Positions 23,433-36,047 of a stretch of DNA of 64,000 nucleotides are shown one piece after another. The stretch is taken from contig JAEVHH010000003.1 in the NCBI GenBank assembly GCA_017607445.1, forward strand, positions 5,766,001 through 5,830,000. The letters are read 5' to 3'. Source of the stretch: Histoplasma ohiense. Taxonomy: Eukaryota; Ascomycota; Eurotiomycetes; Onygenales; Ajellomycetaceae. Both the position numbers and the translations under genes were made by a program. Numbering within the stretch: the stretch's first letter is position 1; every line of letters starts with the position of its first letter. Below the pieces are notes generated by a model. That model did no database searches. It was not told where the DNA came from and saw nothing but the letters and a program-made list of their open reading frames with translations.

Positions 23433-23873
23433 AACTCAGCTGATGATCTGAAATACAATTTACTGAATAATGAGCACTGAAGCAGCATGAGAAATCTGCT
23501 CTGAAATTCTCAAATTGAGATGAAGAAGATAGAGTGCAACATCATTGAAGTACAGAGTATCTCTTCAGACATGAATGAAATCACAGTGCAGCTGCTCAAA
23601 ACATGTTGACAGTATATATCTTTTTTTATATAGCAGCTATACAACTGCTGTCTTTGGCTCTGCCACTTTCCACAAATCTGAAAGCTGACAGAGATGACAA
23701 TGATACTCAAGATAAATAAAAGAGACAGAAGTTCAGTTCACTTCTGAAGACTTATTACTCTTCTCTCAGTAATCTTCAAAGAGCTGAAACACATTGTTGT
23801 AAGACAACTGATATACACAGCATTCATTCATGATGTAGTCAGTTCACAGCATAAAGAAATACTGTTCAGATGA
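23433..23873 (+). pseudogene. LINE1 segment 3: N-terminal RT region
   Basis: LINE1 ORF2 resumes after A1 and aligns with the reverse complement of about 10340-10760 of LINE2. Heavily decayed, no long frame. It ends at GATGA (23869-23873), the target duplication of A3. Confidence 0.85.
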
Positions 23874-24398
23874 TGTAATGAGCGTACTTTGATTAACAAT
23901 TTGATACTATTCTAATTACAGATTATGAATTGATTAAGGAAAGAAAGAGAAAAGAAATCAGAAGAAAAGGTTGTATGAAGAGGGTTCTTATAGAGAAAAG
24001 TTCAGAGTGGAAGAATATCAGAAACTGCTTCACAGTGGAGTGTGGAGTGGAAGAACATTAAAAGATATATGTAAGAATCATTAGAAACTATACAAATGTG
24101 GAGTGTGAAGTGGAGGAATCATTGAGAGCTATGCAGAAGAATCATTAGAGACTATATGAGTGTGAAACACAGAGTGAGAGAATGTTAGAAGCTATGTGAA
24201 AGAATTGTTAGAGATTATATGAGCACAGAGCACAGAGTGGAAGAATATTAAGAGCTATATGAAAGAATTGTTAGAAACTATATAAGTGCAGAGCACAGAG
24301 TGAAAGAACATTGAGAATTATGCAAGATCACAACAGTCAGAAACAAGCAGATGCAGAAGAGAAGTTGATTGCATAAGTTAATTACTAACAGATGCTAA
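23874..24398 (-). repeat. 3' LTR of A3, main part
   Basis: 525 of 534 bp of the LTR, from TGTAATGAGCG to ...GATGCTAA, where A2 was inserted. The last nine bases (TCCATCACA) are at 30477-30485, beyond A2 and its GCTAA duplication (24394-24398 and 30472-30476). Confidence 0.93.
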
Positions 24399-24742
24399 TG
24401 TGATGGGTTAGCATCTGTTAGTAATTATCTTACGCAACCAACTCCCCTCCTGCACCCGCTCGTTTCTGGCCGTTGTGACCTCGCGTAACCCTCGATGTTC
24501 TTCCACTCCGTGCTCCGCGCTCGCGTAGTTTCTAACAATTCTTACATGTACTCTTTAATGTTCTTCCACTCTGTGCTCCACTGTGGAGCGGCTTCTGATA
24601 TTCTTCCACTCTGAACTTTCCTCTATAAGAACCTTCTTCATACAATCTTTTCTTCTGATTTCTTTTCTCTTTCCTTTCTTAATCAATTTGTAATCTGTAA
24701 TTAGGATAGTATCAAATTGTTAATTGAAGTACATCCATTACA
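24399..24742 (+). repeat. 5' LTR of A2 (344-bp variant)
   Basis: The first 130 bases are among the least decayed in the window (CACCCGCTCG, GGCCG, CCTCGCG, CCGCGCTCGCG). The inner end reads ACATCCATTACA where the outer 3' LTR end reads ACGCCCGTTACA. It is followed by a perfect primer-binding site TTACAAATTGATT (24743-24755). Confidence 0.93.
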
Positions 24743-25123
24743 TTACAAATTGATTCTTCTGTGTTTAAAATCTGAGTGCCTCATTATTAGTTCTTACATC
24801 TGAGTGTGTTGTTACCAGTTCTTACACCCAAGTGCATTGTTTACAGGCTCAAGTGTCTAGTTGTTACAAGAGATTCCTTGTGAGTCTGAGTGCTCTTATT
24901 ATTAGTTATATAGACTGTTGTGTCTAAGCATTCAAAACATAATCAATCATGTTCTACAAGATCTGAGTGTCTATAAACTGTAACACTGTAAATAGTGTTC
25001 ATGAAGAAGCTTGATCAAGCTTAGCACTGCAACACTGCAAATAGTGTCTGTGAGAGAATCAAATGTCTACAAGTATTTCTTTTCTTTTTTTTATATTATT
25101 ATTACATATTCTTAGACATTGAA
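24743..25123 (+). other. A2 leader with self-primer site, short repeats and palindrome
   Basis: Starts with TTACAAATTGATT, complementary to AATCAATTTGTAA in the LTR. Repeats with CTGAGTG...GTTCTTACA follow. The perfect 16-base palindrome AAGCTTGATCAAGCTT is at 25007-25022. No gene. Confidence 0.65.
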
Positions 25124-26212
25124 ATGAACTACAAACAATTCTATAAACACCCACTGCATCTGAACACAGTGGATGATAACTTAGATCTACAAAGCATTCT
25201 TCAGCAGCAGACACTACAGATGACTGAATTGCAATGATGATTTGCTGAGATGAGTACTTTCATATTCACCATTTCTTCTACATTCACATCTCACAAAAAG
25301 CTCTCAAGAGAGAAGCTCTCAATCCTCAACAAATATGAGAGAGATCTAGCACTCTATCTTGCATGGAAGTCAAAAGCAAACACCAAATTGGACATCAATG
25401 AACAAGCAATAGACTCACTATTCAATCAAGTATGATATATTTATAGCAGATTGAATGGTGATGTGTTAGCAAAATTCCAACTCTGAATAAGTCATTGCCA
25501 GAATCATCAGTATACATCAGAGCTAGTCTTTCAACAACTTGACTCTCTCTTTCTCAATTCTACACTTCAAGCCAAGATGTTAGACTGGCTTAATCAAACT
25601 CATCAGATGAATGTTGTGTTGACAACTTATCTTTCTGAATTCAATTGCAAGCTTCTAGAAGCAGATGGGCAAGACTGAGACAACATCATCAAAATCAACA
25701 TATTATTCAAGAACTTGAACTTTCAATTGCATAATCAAAGTATAGAGTATTCAAAGCTTTCAATATACAGTGAATTCTGCACTGATCTTCATCTGTTGAA
25801 CAACAATCTGTCTCAGTTTCATATGCTTCAAAATCATAGAGAATTCTGTCAAACAAATGTGTACACTCTGAACTGCTCTGCAGCATCCCTCATCTCTGAA
25901 TCAGAATCAATGAACTGAGTCTTACATATAAACACAAGTCATCTGAGAGTTTTCAATGTCTCAGAGAAGAATATCATCAATCAAATTGCCAGAGATGTCT
26001 GCATATACTGTGACAAGTCAGAGCACTTTGCAAACCAATGTTCAAATGCAATCACTTCAAGTAAACCCCCCACACATGTGAACACTGTGTTGTCTGTGAA
26101 CAGGCAAGAACAGAGAAAAGATGAGCTCTCATTCTAAAATGTAGACAAGAGCTCAAGAAGTAGAAAGCTAGCTGAAGATTCAAGCAGAAGATGCAAGTGA
26201 ACATAATCATAG
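25124..26212 (+). pseudogene. Gag of A2
   Basis: 362 codons, ATG 25124 to TAG 26210-26212. Ty3-type capsid with the LVFQQLDSLFLNSTLQ block. The zinc knuckle CIYCDKSEHFANQC is intact (CX2CX4HX4C). Several TGA stops replace Trp or Arg codons. It is followed by pol in the -1 frame with 22 bp overlap. Confidence 0.9.
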
Positions 26213-29200
26213 TCTCTGTCATTGTAAATAATCTAGTCAATGTATGAGCAATGATAGACAGTGGTTTTCTTCATTACACTCTTATAGACACTCAGTTGAT
26301 TGAGAAGCATAAGCTTCAGCATATTCTCTTTTTCAAGCTGTGTAAGCTTAGTGGATTTGATGGCCTCAGAGGATCAGTCTCCTACAACATGGTAAGATTT
26401 AACATTGACATAGAAGGACATGAGAAAAAGAATGTATATGCATACAAAATACAAAATCTTGAGTACAATCTAATGCTCAGTCTATCATGGCTCACAGAAT
26501 TTGAAATCTTGTTGAATGCATACAATCACTGCTTTATTTTCTCAGAAGGTGACTGTGTTTACAAGAAGAATGTTGATAGAACTGCTGATCTCATTCAGAT
26601 ATCAGCAGAAGTGTACAAACTACTAATTCATCAAATGTATGAGAAGAAGAACATCCAAGTGTTTGCTGCTAGCATAGCAGATATTAAAAAAGTGTTAGAA
26701 AAGTTAGAACTCAAAGATCCCAAGAAACTGTGCAAGAAACTACTCAAATCATACAAAGACTTTGCAGACATGTTTGATGAGAAAGAAGCTGAAAAGCTTC
26801 TCTCTTACTGAGAACTCAGTATAGATCATACAATTGAGCTCATCAAAAAAGATGATAAGAATCTGCAACTGCTCTGAAATTCTCTTTACAGCATGTCACA
26901 CAACAAGCTTCTCATTCTATGAAAAACACTCAACAGATTACTGAATAAAAACTTCATTTGTGTTAGCAACTCATCTGCTGCAGCATCTGTACTGTTTGTG
27001 AAGAAATCAGAAGAAGACTTATGATTCTGTATTGACTACTGAAAACTCAACAAGATTATGTGGAAGGACTGATACTCTCTCCCACTCATCAACAAAATAC
27101 TTGAACAAATAGAAAAAGTAAAATGATTTACAAAGCTTGACATCTCTGCAGCCTTCTATAAGATAAGGATTAATGAAGATGATGAATGACTAACTGCTTT
27201 TTGTACATATTACAGATTATATGAATGAACAGTGACCTTCTTTGAATTAGTGAACACTTCAAGCACATTTCAGAAATACATTAACTGAGCTCTATGAGAT
27301 CTGCTTGATGAGATCATCTCAGTGTACATGAATGATATTCTGATCTTCACTGATGAACTGTTCACTGAGCACTGCAAGCATGTATGACAAGTGCTTGACT
27401 GTCTACATAAAGCTGAACTGTAAGTGGACATTGATAAATATGACTTTGAGATCAAGTCTACAATCTATCTAGAATTCATCATTGAAGCTGAAAAAGATGT
27501 ATGCATGGATTCTAAGAAGATGAAAGCAATTCTCAACTGAAAGACATCAGTCTCAGTAAAAGAGATTAGAAGCTTTCTAGAATTCATCAACTTCTACTGA
27601 AGATTTATCAAAGACTTCTCTGATATTGTATGATCACTGATGGATCTGATCTGAAAAGACACTGTATTTCAATGAACTGATGAAGTGGATGTAGCATTCA
27701 AAAAGCTGAAGTGTATGTTCACAAACACCCCAATGCTGCAATCATTTGATTCAGATAAGTATATGATTCTTGAAACAGATGTCTTGAGTTATGTAGTAGA
27801 TGAAGTACTAATGCAATATGATAATGAAGATGTTCTATAATTCTGTGTCTTCATTTTGAAAAAGATGTTGTCTGCTGAATGCAACTACAAGATCTACAAC
27901 AAGGAGCTTCTAGTGATCATACAATGTCTCAAGAAATGAAAGTTCAAACTTATGAGTGTCAAGAAATTTGAGATTGTTATCAATTATAAGAACTTAGAAT
28001 ACTTCACAATCACTTATAAGCTCACTGAAAGACATATGCATTGATCATTGTTTCTTAACTGTTTTTCATTCACAATTTGTTATCAATCTGAAGTAGAGAA
28101 CATTCTTGCAAATACTCTGTCCCATCAAGAACAAGATATATTATCTGATAACTTAGATGACAGATGGAAACACTGAGAGCATTGATTAATCAATCTCACA
28201 ATTATAGAAAGTTCTATGCAATCAGATGAATCTCATGTACATATCAATCAGTTCCAAGCTCAAGAACTCTCACTTGAAGAACAATGAAGACTAGTGACAG
28301 AAGCAGATTAATTCTGACAACAAGCTGCTGAAGCTGTACAAAGCAAAGCACTCTGATTCTCCACAGACATATACTCAAGAATAGATATCTCAGCATATTT
28401 GATCAACAATGACAACTGCTTACACTTTCAAGATAGACAATGAGTCCTCAATTCAGAATCTCTACAAACACAGATCATATAAGAAATTCATGACTTGCTG
28501 ATGACTGAGCACTCAGAATATGAAATCATGTACAATATTGTTGTCTGAAAATTCTACTGATCAGATATATTGAAAGATATACACTGATTTGTACACAACT
28601 GTGATCACTGCAGCTCAGTGATGATATAATGTGAATGTTGAAAAGAAATGCTGAAGCTTCTATCTGTCTCTGACTGAACTTGATGTAATATAGCTATCAA
28701 TTTTGCAGTTTTCTTGTCTGAGAGTGAAGATTCTACAAATATTCTAGTCATTGTCAATTGACTCAGCAAGGGTGTAATACTACAGCTCTGTGACAAAATG
28801 AACATCAAAGTAGTTGTAGATATCTTCATCAGAAGTCTGTTTTATTGTATACACAGTCTGTCTTCATTCATTGTATCAGATAGAGACAGTCAATTCATCA
28901 GTGCACTCTGAGTCTGTGTATGTCAATTGCTAAGAATTGAACAAAAGTTGTTAACAGTGTATCATTCAGAGACTGATGAAGCTACTGAGAGAATGATACA
29001 AACAGTAAAGAATATCCTCTGTAAGTTCTGTAATTATATGCAAGACAACTGAAGCAATCTGCTGCTGCACACTGAGATTGTGATTAACAGTTGAGATTTC
29101 ACTACAACAGATGTAAGCTCATTCTTTCTTCTATATAGATACAACTTAGAGATTCTGAACTTCTCTGAGACTCTCTGAGAAACTGTGTACATCTGCAGTC

Positions 29201-29769
29201 TCATACAGATAGCAGAGAATATCATGAGCAAATTGAAGAAAGTCTGTGAATGAGCAGAAGCTTCAATGATCAGTATCTAGTAAGATTATGAGAATCAAGT
29301 GAACATCAGAAGAAGTTCTGTGACTCAATATCATATAGAAGATAAAGTCTGACTGAATCTTAAGAACATAAGAACAGATCACTTCTTGTGTATGCTAGAT
29401 TACTGTCATATCAAATATATGATGAAGAAAGTGCTAGATACACACAATTATCAACTCAACATCTCATCTGACATTCACAATGTCTTTTATATGAACCTGC
29501 TCCAACCCACAGCTGAGAATTCATTCCTCTCACAGAGAACCTCTGATTGACAGTCATCTGTTATCATAGAAGAAGACAATGAACTCAAGTGGAAAATTGA
29601 AGCAATTCTTGACAATAGAATCAATCATCACTGCTGTGAATATCTTATCAAATGAGTAGAATATGATTGTTCAATCTGAGAACCTGCATTCATCTTGAAG
29701 AACACCACCACTCTCAACATCTATGAGTTCTCACTCATCTCAGTAGAGGGGGATAATGTGATGGGTTAG
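26191..29769 (+). pseudogene. Pol of A2
   Basis: 1192 codons plus TAG at 29767-29769 inside the 3' LTR, the same count as A4. Protease DSG (in AMIDSGFLHYTLID). RT motif YMND (near 27327). RNase H LETDVLSYVVDEVLM. Integrase with the SDRDSQF block. The C-terminal chromodomain-like block contains CEYLIK and VEYDCSI. Stops are nearly all TGA. Confidence 0.88.
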
Positions 29770-30471
29770 CATCTGTTAGTAATTATCTTATACAATCAAC
29801 TCCTCTTCTGCATCTGCTTGTTTCTGGCTGTTGTGTTTTATTGTTAATTTTCATTTGTTTCAAGCAGTTTGTTTCATTATTTGTTGATAATAGTCATTGC
29901 AAATGTTTTTTCTTTTCTGTTGATTTTTAATAGCTGCTGTCTTTTATAATATTTATTTCCTTTGTTTTGAAGTTGAGTTGTGCTAACTCATTGACATTCT
30001 TTTGATTTTATTTTTGGATTGAATAGTTTGAATAGTTGTTTGATTCTGGGCTGGAATTCTGTTAATGCATGTGTCAAATTGTTTTTGTATATTAGAATAT
30101 TCTTGATTTGAAAAATCCTGAAGTATTTCAGGTAGATGTCATAGTCACTGACTGTATACATCTATAATTGAAGAATAATAATAATAATAATAATCTGGCT
30201 GTTGTGACCTCATGTAACCCTTGATGTTCTTCCGCTCCGTGCTCCGCGCTCATGTAGTTTCTAATGATTCTTACATGTACCTCTTAATGTTCTTCTGCTT
30301 CACACTTCACTGTGGAGCAGCTTCTGATATTCTTCCACTCTGAACTTTCCTCTATAAGAACCCTCTTCATACAATCTTTTCTTCTGATTTCTTTTCTCTT
30401 TTCTTTCTTAATCAATTCGTAATCTGTAATTAGAATAGTATCAAATCGTTAATTGAAGTACGCCCGTTACA
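29757..30471 (+). repeat. 3' LTR of A2, carrying a retroposon
   Basis: LTR bases 29757-29835 and 30194/30207-30471, split by the 358-bp insertion. Without insertion and duplication it is 344 bp, equal to the 5' LTR. Inner start decayed, outer end keeps ACGCCCGTTACA. Confidence 0.92.
29836..30193 (+). mobile_element. 358-bp non-LTR retroposon with (AAT)n tail
   Basis: Flanked by the 13-bp duplication TCTGGCTGTTGTG (29823-29835 and 30194-30206) and ending in about seven AAT units. These are the hallmarks of target-primed reverse transcription by a LINE machinery. I see no convincing Pol III A/B boxes and no long protein frame. It may be a SINE or a 5'-truncated LINE of a family not otherwise present. 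It shares no sequence with other parts of this window and shows no obvious decay signature. Confidence 0.75.
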
Positions 30472-30472
30472 G

Positions 30473-33400
30473 CTAATCCATCACATTATCCCCCTCTATC
30501 AGAGTAAGTGAGGACTCATAGATGTCAAGAGTGGCAGTGTTCTTCAAAGCAGATGTGGATTCCCAGATTGAATAATTGTATTCTACTCATTTAATGAGGT
30601 ATTCACAGTGGCAGTGGTTGATTCTATTGTCAAGAATTGCTTCAATTTCTCATTTGAGTTTGTTGTCTTTTTCTATAATGATGAGTGGCTGTCAATTGAA
30701 GATTCTCTGTGAGGGGAATGGATTCTTGGCTGTGGGTTGGAGCAGGTTTGTATGAAAGATGTTGTGGATGTCAGATGAGATGTTGAGTTGATAATCATGT
30801 ATATCTAACACTTTCTTCACTGTATACTTGATGTGATGATAATCTAATGTACACAAGAAATGATTCATTCTTATGTTTTTGAGATTCAGTCAGATTTTGT
30901 CTTCTACATAATATCAGATTGTAGAACTTCTTCTGATGTTCATTTGATTTTTGTAATTTTATTGAACACTGATCATTGAAGCTTCTGTTCATTTATGAAC
31001 TTTCTTCAACTTGCTCACAATGTTCTCTGCTGTCTGTATGAGACTGTGGGTGTATGTGGTTTCTCAGAGAGTTTTAGAGAAGTTCAGAATCTCTAAGTTG
31101 TATCTGTGTAGAAGAAAAAATGAGTTTATATCTGTTGTAGTTGAATCTCAACTGTTAATTACAATCTCAGTGTGTGACAGCAGATTGCTTCAGTTGTCTT
31201 GTATGTAATTGCAGAACTTATGAAGAATATTCTTTACTGTTTGTATCATTCTCTCAGTAGCTTCATCAGTCTCTGAGTGATACACTGTTGATAACTTTTG
31301 TTCAATTCTTAATAATTGACATATATGAGCTCAGAGTGCACTGACAAATTGACTGTCTCTATCTGACACAATGAATGAAGACAGACTGTGTATATAATAG
31401 AATGAGCTTTTGATGAAGATATCTGCAACTACTTCAGCATTCATCTTGTCACAGAGCTGTAGTATTACATTCTTGCTGAGTCAGTTGACAATGACTAGAA
31501 TGTTTGTAGAATCTCTGCTTTCAGATAAGCAAACTGCAAAATTGATAGCTATATCACATCAAATTCAGTTGAAAACAGATAGAAGCTTCAGCATCTCTTT
31601 TCAGTGTTCATATCATATCATCACTGAGTCACAGTGATCACAGTTGCATACAAATCAGTGTATGTCTTTCAACATATCTGATCAGTAGAATTCTCAGACA
31701 ACAATGTTGTATATGATTTTGCATTCTGAGTATTCAGTCATCAGTGAGTCATGAATTTCTTACATGATCTGTGTTTATAGAGATTCTGAATCAGAGACTC
31801 ATCATCTATCTTGAAAGTGTAAGCAGTTGTCATTGTCAATTGAATATGCTGAGATATCTGTTCTTGAGTATACATCTGCAGGGAATTGAGGTGCTTTACT
31901 TTGTATGACTTCAATGACTTACTGTCAGAATTCATCTGCTTCTGCTGCTAGTCTTCATTGTTCTTCAAGCAAGAGTTCTTGAGCTCAGAATTGATTGATA
32001 TATACACAGAGTTTATCTGATTATGTAGAACTTTCTATAATTGCAGAGTTGATTAATCAATGCTCTTAATATTTCCATCTGTCATTCAAGTCATCAGATG
32101 ATATATCTTGTTCTTGATGAGACAGAACATCTGCAAGAATGTTCTCTACTTCAAATCAATAATGAATTGTGAATGAAAAATGACTAAGAAACAATGATCA
32201 ATGCATATGTCTTTCAGTGAGCTTATGAGTGATCATGAAGTACTCTAAGTTCTTATGATCAGTAACAATCTCAAACTTTTCAACACTCATAAGTTTGAAC
32301 TCTCATTCTTTGAGACATTGTATGATTGCTAGAAGCTTCTTGTTGTAGATCTTGTAGTTGTATTCAGTGAGTGACATCTTTTTCAAGATGAAGATACAGA
32401 GTTGTAGAACATTTTCATTATCATATTATATCAGTGCTCTATCTACTATATAATCTGAGATGTCTGTTTTGAGAATTGTATGCTTATTCAGATTGAATGA
32501 TTGCAGCATCAGAGTGTTTGTGAATATACACTTCAGCTTTTTGAATACTGCATCTGCTTCATCAGTTTATTGAAATACAGTGTCTTTCTGAATCAGATCT
32601 GTCAGTGATTGTACAATGTTGGAGAAGTCTTTTATAAATCTTCAGTAGAAGTTGATGAATTCTAGAAAGCTTCTAGTTTCTTTTACTGAGACTGATATCT
32701 TTCAGTTGAGGATTGCTTCCATCTTCTTAGAATTCATGCATACATCTTTTTCAGCTTTGATGATGAATTCTAGATAGGTTGTAGACTTGGTCTCAAAGTT
32801 GCATTTATCAATGTTCATTTGTAGTCCAGCTTTTCATAGATGGTCAAGCACTTGTTGTATATACTTGTGATGCTCAGTGAGTGATTCATCAGTGAAGATC
32901 AGAATATTGTCCATGTACACTGAGGCAATCTTGTCAAGCAGATCTTATAGAGCTCAGTTAATGTATTTCTGAAATGTGCTTGAGACATTCACTAATTCAA
33001 AGAGGGTCACTGTCCATTTGTATAATCTGTAATGTGTATGAAAAGTGGTTAGTCATTTGTCATCTTCATTAATTCTTATCTTATAGAAGGCTGCAGAGAT
33101 ATCAAGCTTTGTAAATCATTTTGCTTTTTCTATTTGTTTGAGTGTTTCATTGATGAGTGAGAGAGAATATCAGTTCTTCTGTGTAATCTTGTTGAGTTCT
33201 TGATAGTCAATGCAGAATCATAAACCTTCTTCTGATTTCTTTGTGAACAGTATGAGTGCTGTGGTGGATGAGTTGCTAATATAAATGAAGCCTTTGTTCA
33301 GTAATCTGTTGAGTGTTTTTCATAGAACAAAAAGCTTGTCATATGATATACTGTAGAGAGAATCTCAGAGTGGTTGCAGATTCTTACTGTCTTTCTTGAT

Positions 33401-34051
33401 AAGCTTGATTGTATGATCTATACCAGATTCTCAGTGAGAGAGAAGCTTTTCAGCTTCTTTCTCATTGAACACATCTGCAAAGTCTTTGTACAATTTAGAT
33501 AGTTTCTTGTGCAGTTTCTTGAAATCTTTGAGTTCTAACTTTTCTAACATTTTTTTAATATTCATCATACTAGCAGTGAATACTTGGACATTCTTCTTCT
33601 CATATGCTTGATGAGTTAGTAGTTTGTACATTTCCACTGATATCTGAGTGAGATCAGCAGTTCTATCAACATTCTTCTCATAAATATAGTCATCTTCTGA
33701 GAAAATAAGACAGCAGTTGCATGCATTCAACAAGGTTCCAAATTCTGTGAGTCATGATAGACTGAGTATTAGATCATACTCAAGGTCTTGTATTTTGTAT
33801 ATGTATATATTCTTTTTCTCATGTTCTTCTACATCAACATTAAATCTTATCATATTGTAGAAGACTGATTCTCTGAGGTCATCAAATTCACTGAGCTTAC
33901 ACAGCTTGAAAAAGAGGATATGCTGGAGTTTATACTTCTCAACCAGCTGGATGTCTATAAGAGTGTAATGAAGAAAACCACTGTCTATCATTGCTTGTAC
34001 ATTGACTAGACTATTTACAATAGCAGAGATTATGATTGCATTCACTTGTAT
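30473..34051 (-). pseudogene. Pol of A3
   Basis: 1192 codons plus stop, same length as A1, A2 and A4. Protease DSG is readable near 33980. RT motif YMDN (near 32910) replaces YMDD. RNase H has LKTDISDYI. Integrase has the SDRDSQF block. The stop TAG (30475-30473) falls in the GCTAA duplication made by A2, so A2 insertion did not alter it. Heavily interrupted by TGA. Confidence 0.87.
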
Positions 34052-35118
34052 CTTCTGCTCAAATCTTCAGCTAGCTTTCTGCTTCTTGAGTTCTCATCTA
34101 TATTTTAGAGTGAGAGCTCATCTTTTCTCTGTTCTTGCCTATCTGTGAGTGATGCAGTGTTTACACACATGGGGGGTTTACTCAGAGCAATTGCATTCAG
34201 ACATTGATTTATGAAGTGCTCTGACTTGTCACAGTGTATGCAGACTTCTCTGACAATTCAGTCAGCAGTGTTCTTTTCTGAGACATTGAAGATCTTTGAA
34301 CAACTTGCATTTATATATGAGACTCAGTTCATTAATTCTGATTCAGAGGCAGAGAGTGCTGCAGAGTGGTTTGAGATGTATGTATTTATTCAGTGAAATT
34401 CTCTACAATTTTGAAGCATGTGGAACTGAGACAGATCATTGTTCAACAGATGAAGATCAGCACAGAATTCACTGTATATTGAGAGCTTTGAATACTCTAC
34501 ACTTCAGTTATGCAACTGAAAGTTCAAATTCTTGAATAGTATGTTGATCTTGACAGCATTATTTCAGTCTTGCTCATCTGTTTCTAGAAGTTTGTGATTG
34601 AATTCAGAAAGATAAGTTGCCAACACAACATTCATCTGACAAGTCTGATTAAGCCAGTCTAACATCTTGACTTGAAGTGTAGAATTGAGGAAGAGGGAGT
34701 TGAGTTGTCAGAAGACTAGCTCTGATGTACACTGATGATTCTAGCAATGACTCATTCAGAGTTGGAATTTTGCTAACACATCATCATTCAATCTGCTATA
34801 GATATACCACACTTGATTGAATAGTGAGTCTATTGCTCATCTGTTAATGTTCAATTTAGTGTTCATTTTTGACTTCCACACAAGATAGAGTACTAGATCT
34901 TTCTCATATTTATTGAGGATTGAGAGCTTCTCTCTTGAGAGCTTTTTGTGAGATGTGAATGTAGAAGAAATGATGAATGTGAAAGTGCTCATTTCAGCAA
35001 GTCATCATTGCAATTCAGTCATCTGTAGTGTCTGTTGCTGAAGAATGCTTTGTAGATCTAAGTTGTTGTCTGCTGTGTTTGAATATGGTGAGTGTTTGTA
35101 GAATTGTTCATAGTTCAT
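34030..35118 (-). pseudogene. Gag of A3
   Basis: 362 codons, ATG 35118 to TAA 34032-34030 (TAG in the other copies). The zinc knuckle region is at about 34195-34250, with CxxC and H recognisable. More decayed than A2 gag. Confidence 0.85.
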
Positions 35119-35513
35119 TTCAATATCTAAGAATATGTAATAATAATAAAAGAAAAAGAATACTTGTAGATATTCAATCCTCTCACAGACACTATTTGCA
35201 GTGTTGCAGTGCTAAGCTTGATCAAGCTTCTTCATGAACACTATTTGCAGTGTTACAGTTTGTAGACACTCAGGTCTTGTAGAACACAGTCAATTGTGTT
35301 TTGAATGCTTAGATACAATAGTCTATATAACTAATGATAGAGACACTCAGATTCATGAGGAATCTCTTGTAATGACTAGACACTCAGATCTGTAAACAAC
35401 ACACTCAGATGTAAGAACTAATAACAAGACACTCAGACCTTAAACAATGCACTTGAGTGTAAGAACTAATAACAAGACACTTGAGTCTAAAATACAGAAG
35501 AATCAATTTGTAA
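35119..35513 (-). other. A3 leader and primer-binding site
   Basis: The palindrome AAGCTTGATCAAGCTT is at 35214-35229. Short repeats with the CTGAGTG core are at about 35390-35480. The primer-binding site TTACAAATTGATT (minus strand) is at 35501-35513, directly next to the LTR. No gene. Confidence 0.65.
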
Positions 35514-36047
35514 TGTAATGAGTGTACTTTGATTAACAATTTGATACTATTCTAATTACAGATTATGAATTGATTAAGAAAAGAAAGAGAAAAGAAATCA
35601 GAAGAAAAGGTCATACAAAGAGGGTTCTTATAGAAGAAAGTTTAGAGTGGAAGAATATCAGAAGCCACTTCACAGTGGAGCATGAAGTGGAAGAACATTA
35701 AGAGATACACATAAGAATCATTAGAAACTACACAAGTGTGGAGTATGGGGTGGAGGAATCATTGAAAGCTATATGGAAAAATTGTTAGAGACTACACAAG
35801 TGTGGAACACAGAGCAGAAGAATGTTAGAAGCTACATGAAAGAATTATTAGAGACTATATGAGTGTGGAGCACAGAGTGGAAGAACATTAAGAGCTATGT
35901 GGAAGAATTGTTAGAAACTACACAAGCACAGAGCATGGAGTGGAAGAACATTGAGGGTTACATGAGGTCACAACAGCCAGAAATGAGCAGGTGCAGAAGG
36001 GGAGTTGATTGCATAAGTTAATTACTAACAGATGCTAACCCATCACA
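35514..36047 (-). repeat. 5' LTR of A3
   Basis: 534 bp with four 63-bp units, followed by the GATGA duplication. The outer side keeps GG and CC pairs (GGTCACAACAGCC, GGGGAG). Confidence 0.93.

Larger units (their letters stand above)
24399..30471 (+). mobile_element. Chromovirus A2, short-LTR variant
   Basis: A family A element inserted nine bases from the end of the A3 LTR. Its LTRs are 344 bp (5') and 344 bp plus a 371-bp insertion and duplication (3'). It lacks three of the four 63-bp units found in the other LTRs. Gag (362 codons) and pol (1192 codons) have the family lengths. The outer LTR edges keep many CpGs. Confidence 0.95.
23874..36047 (-). mobile_element. Chromovirus A3, complete, its 3' LTR split by A2
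   Basis: Inserted in LINE1 in reverse orientation; duplication GATGA at 23869-23873 and 36048-36052. The 3' LTR is 23874-24398 plus 30477-30485 (534 bp in sum), interrupted by A2 with duplication GCTAA. The 5' LTR is 35514-36047. Gag and pol read on the minus strand with the same lengths as the other A copies. Confidence 0.95.

Noticed and set aside
24390..24410. Inverted-repeat junction GATGCTAATGTGATGGGTTAGCATC read as a cruciform or DNA-transposon end
   Set aside because: It is the meeting point of the reverse A3 LTR and the forward A2 LTR, explained by the GCTAA target duplication.
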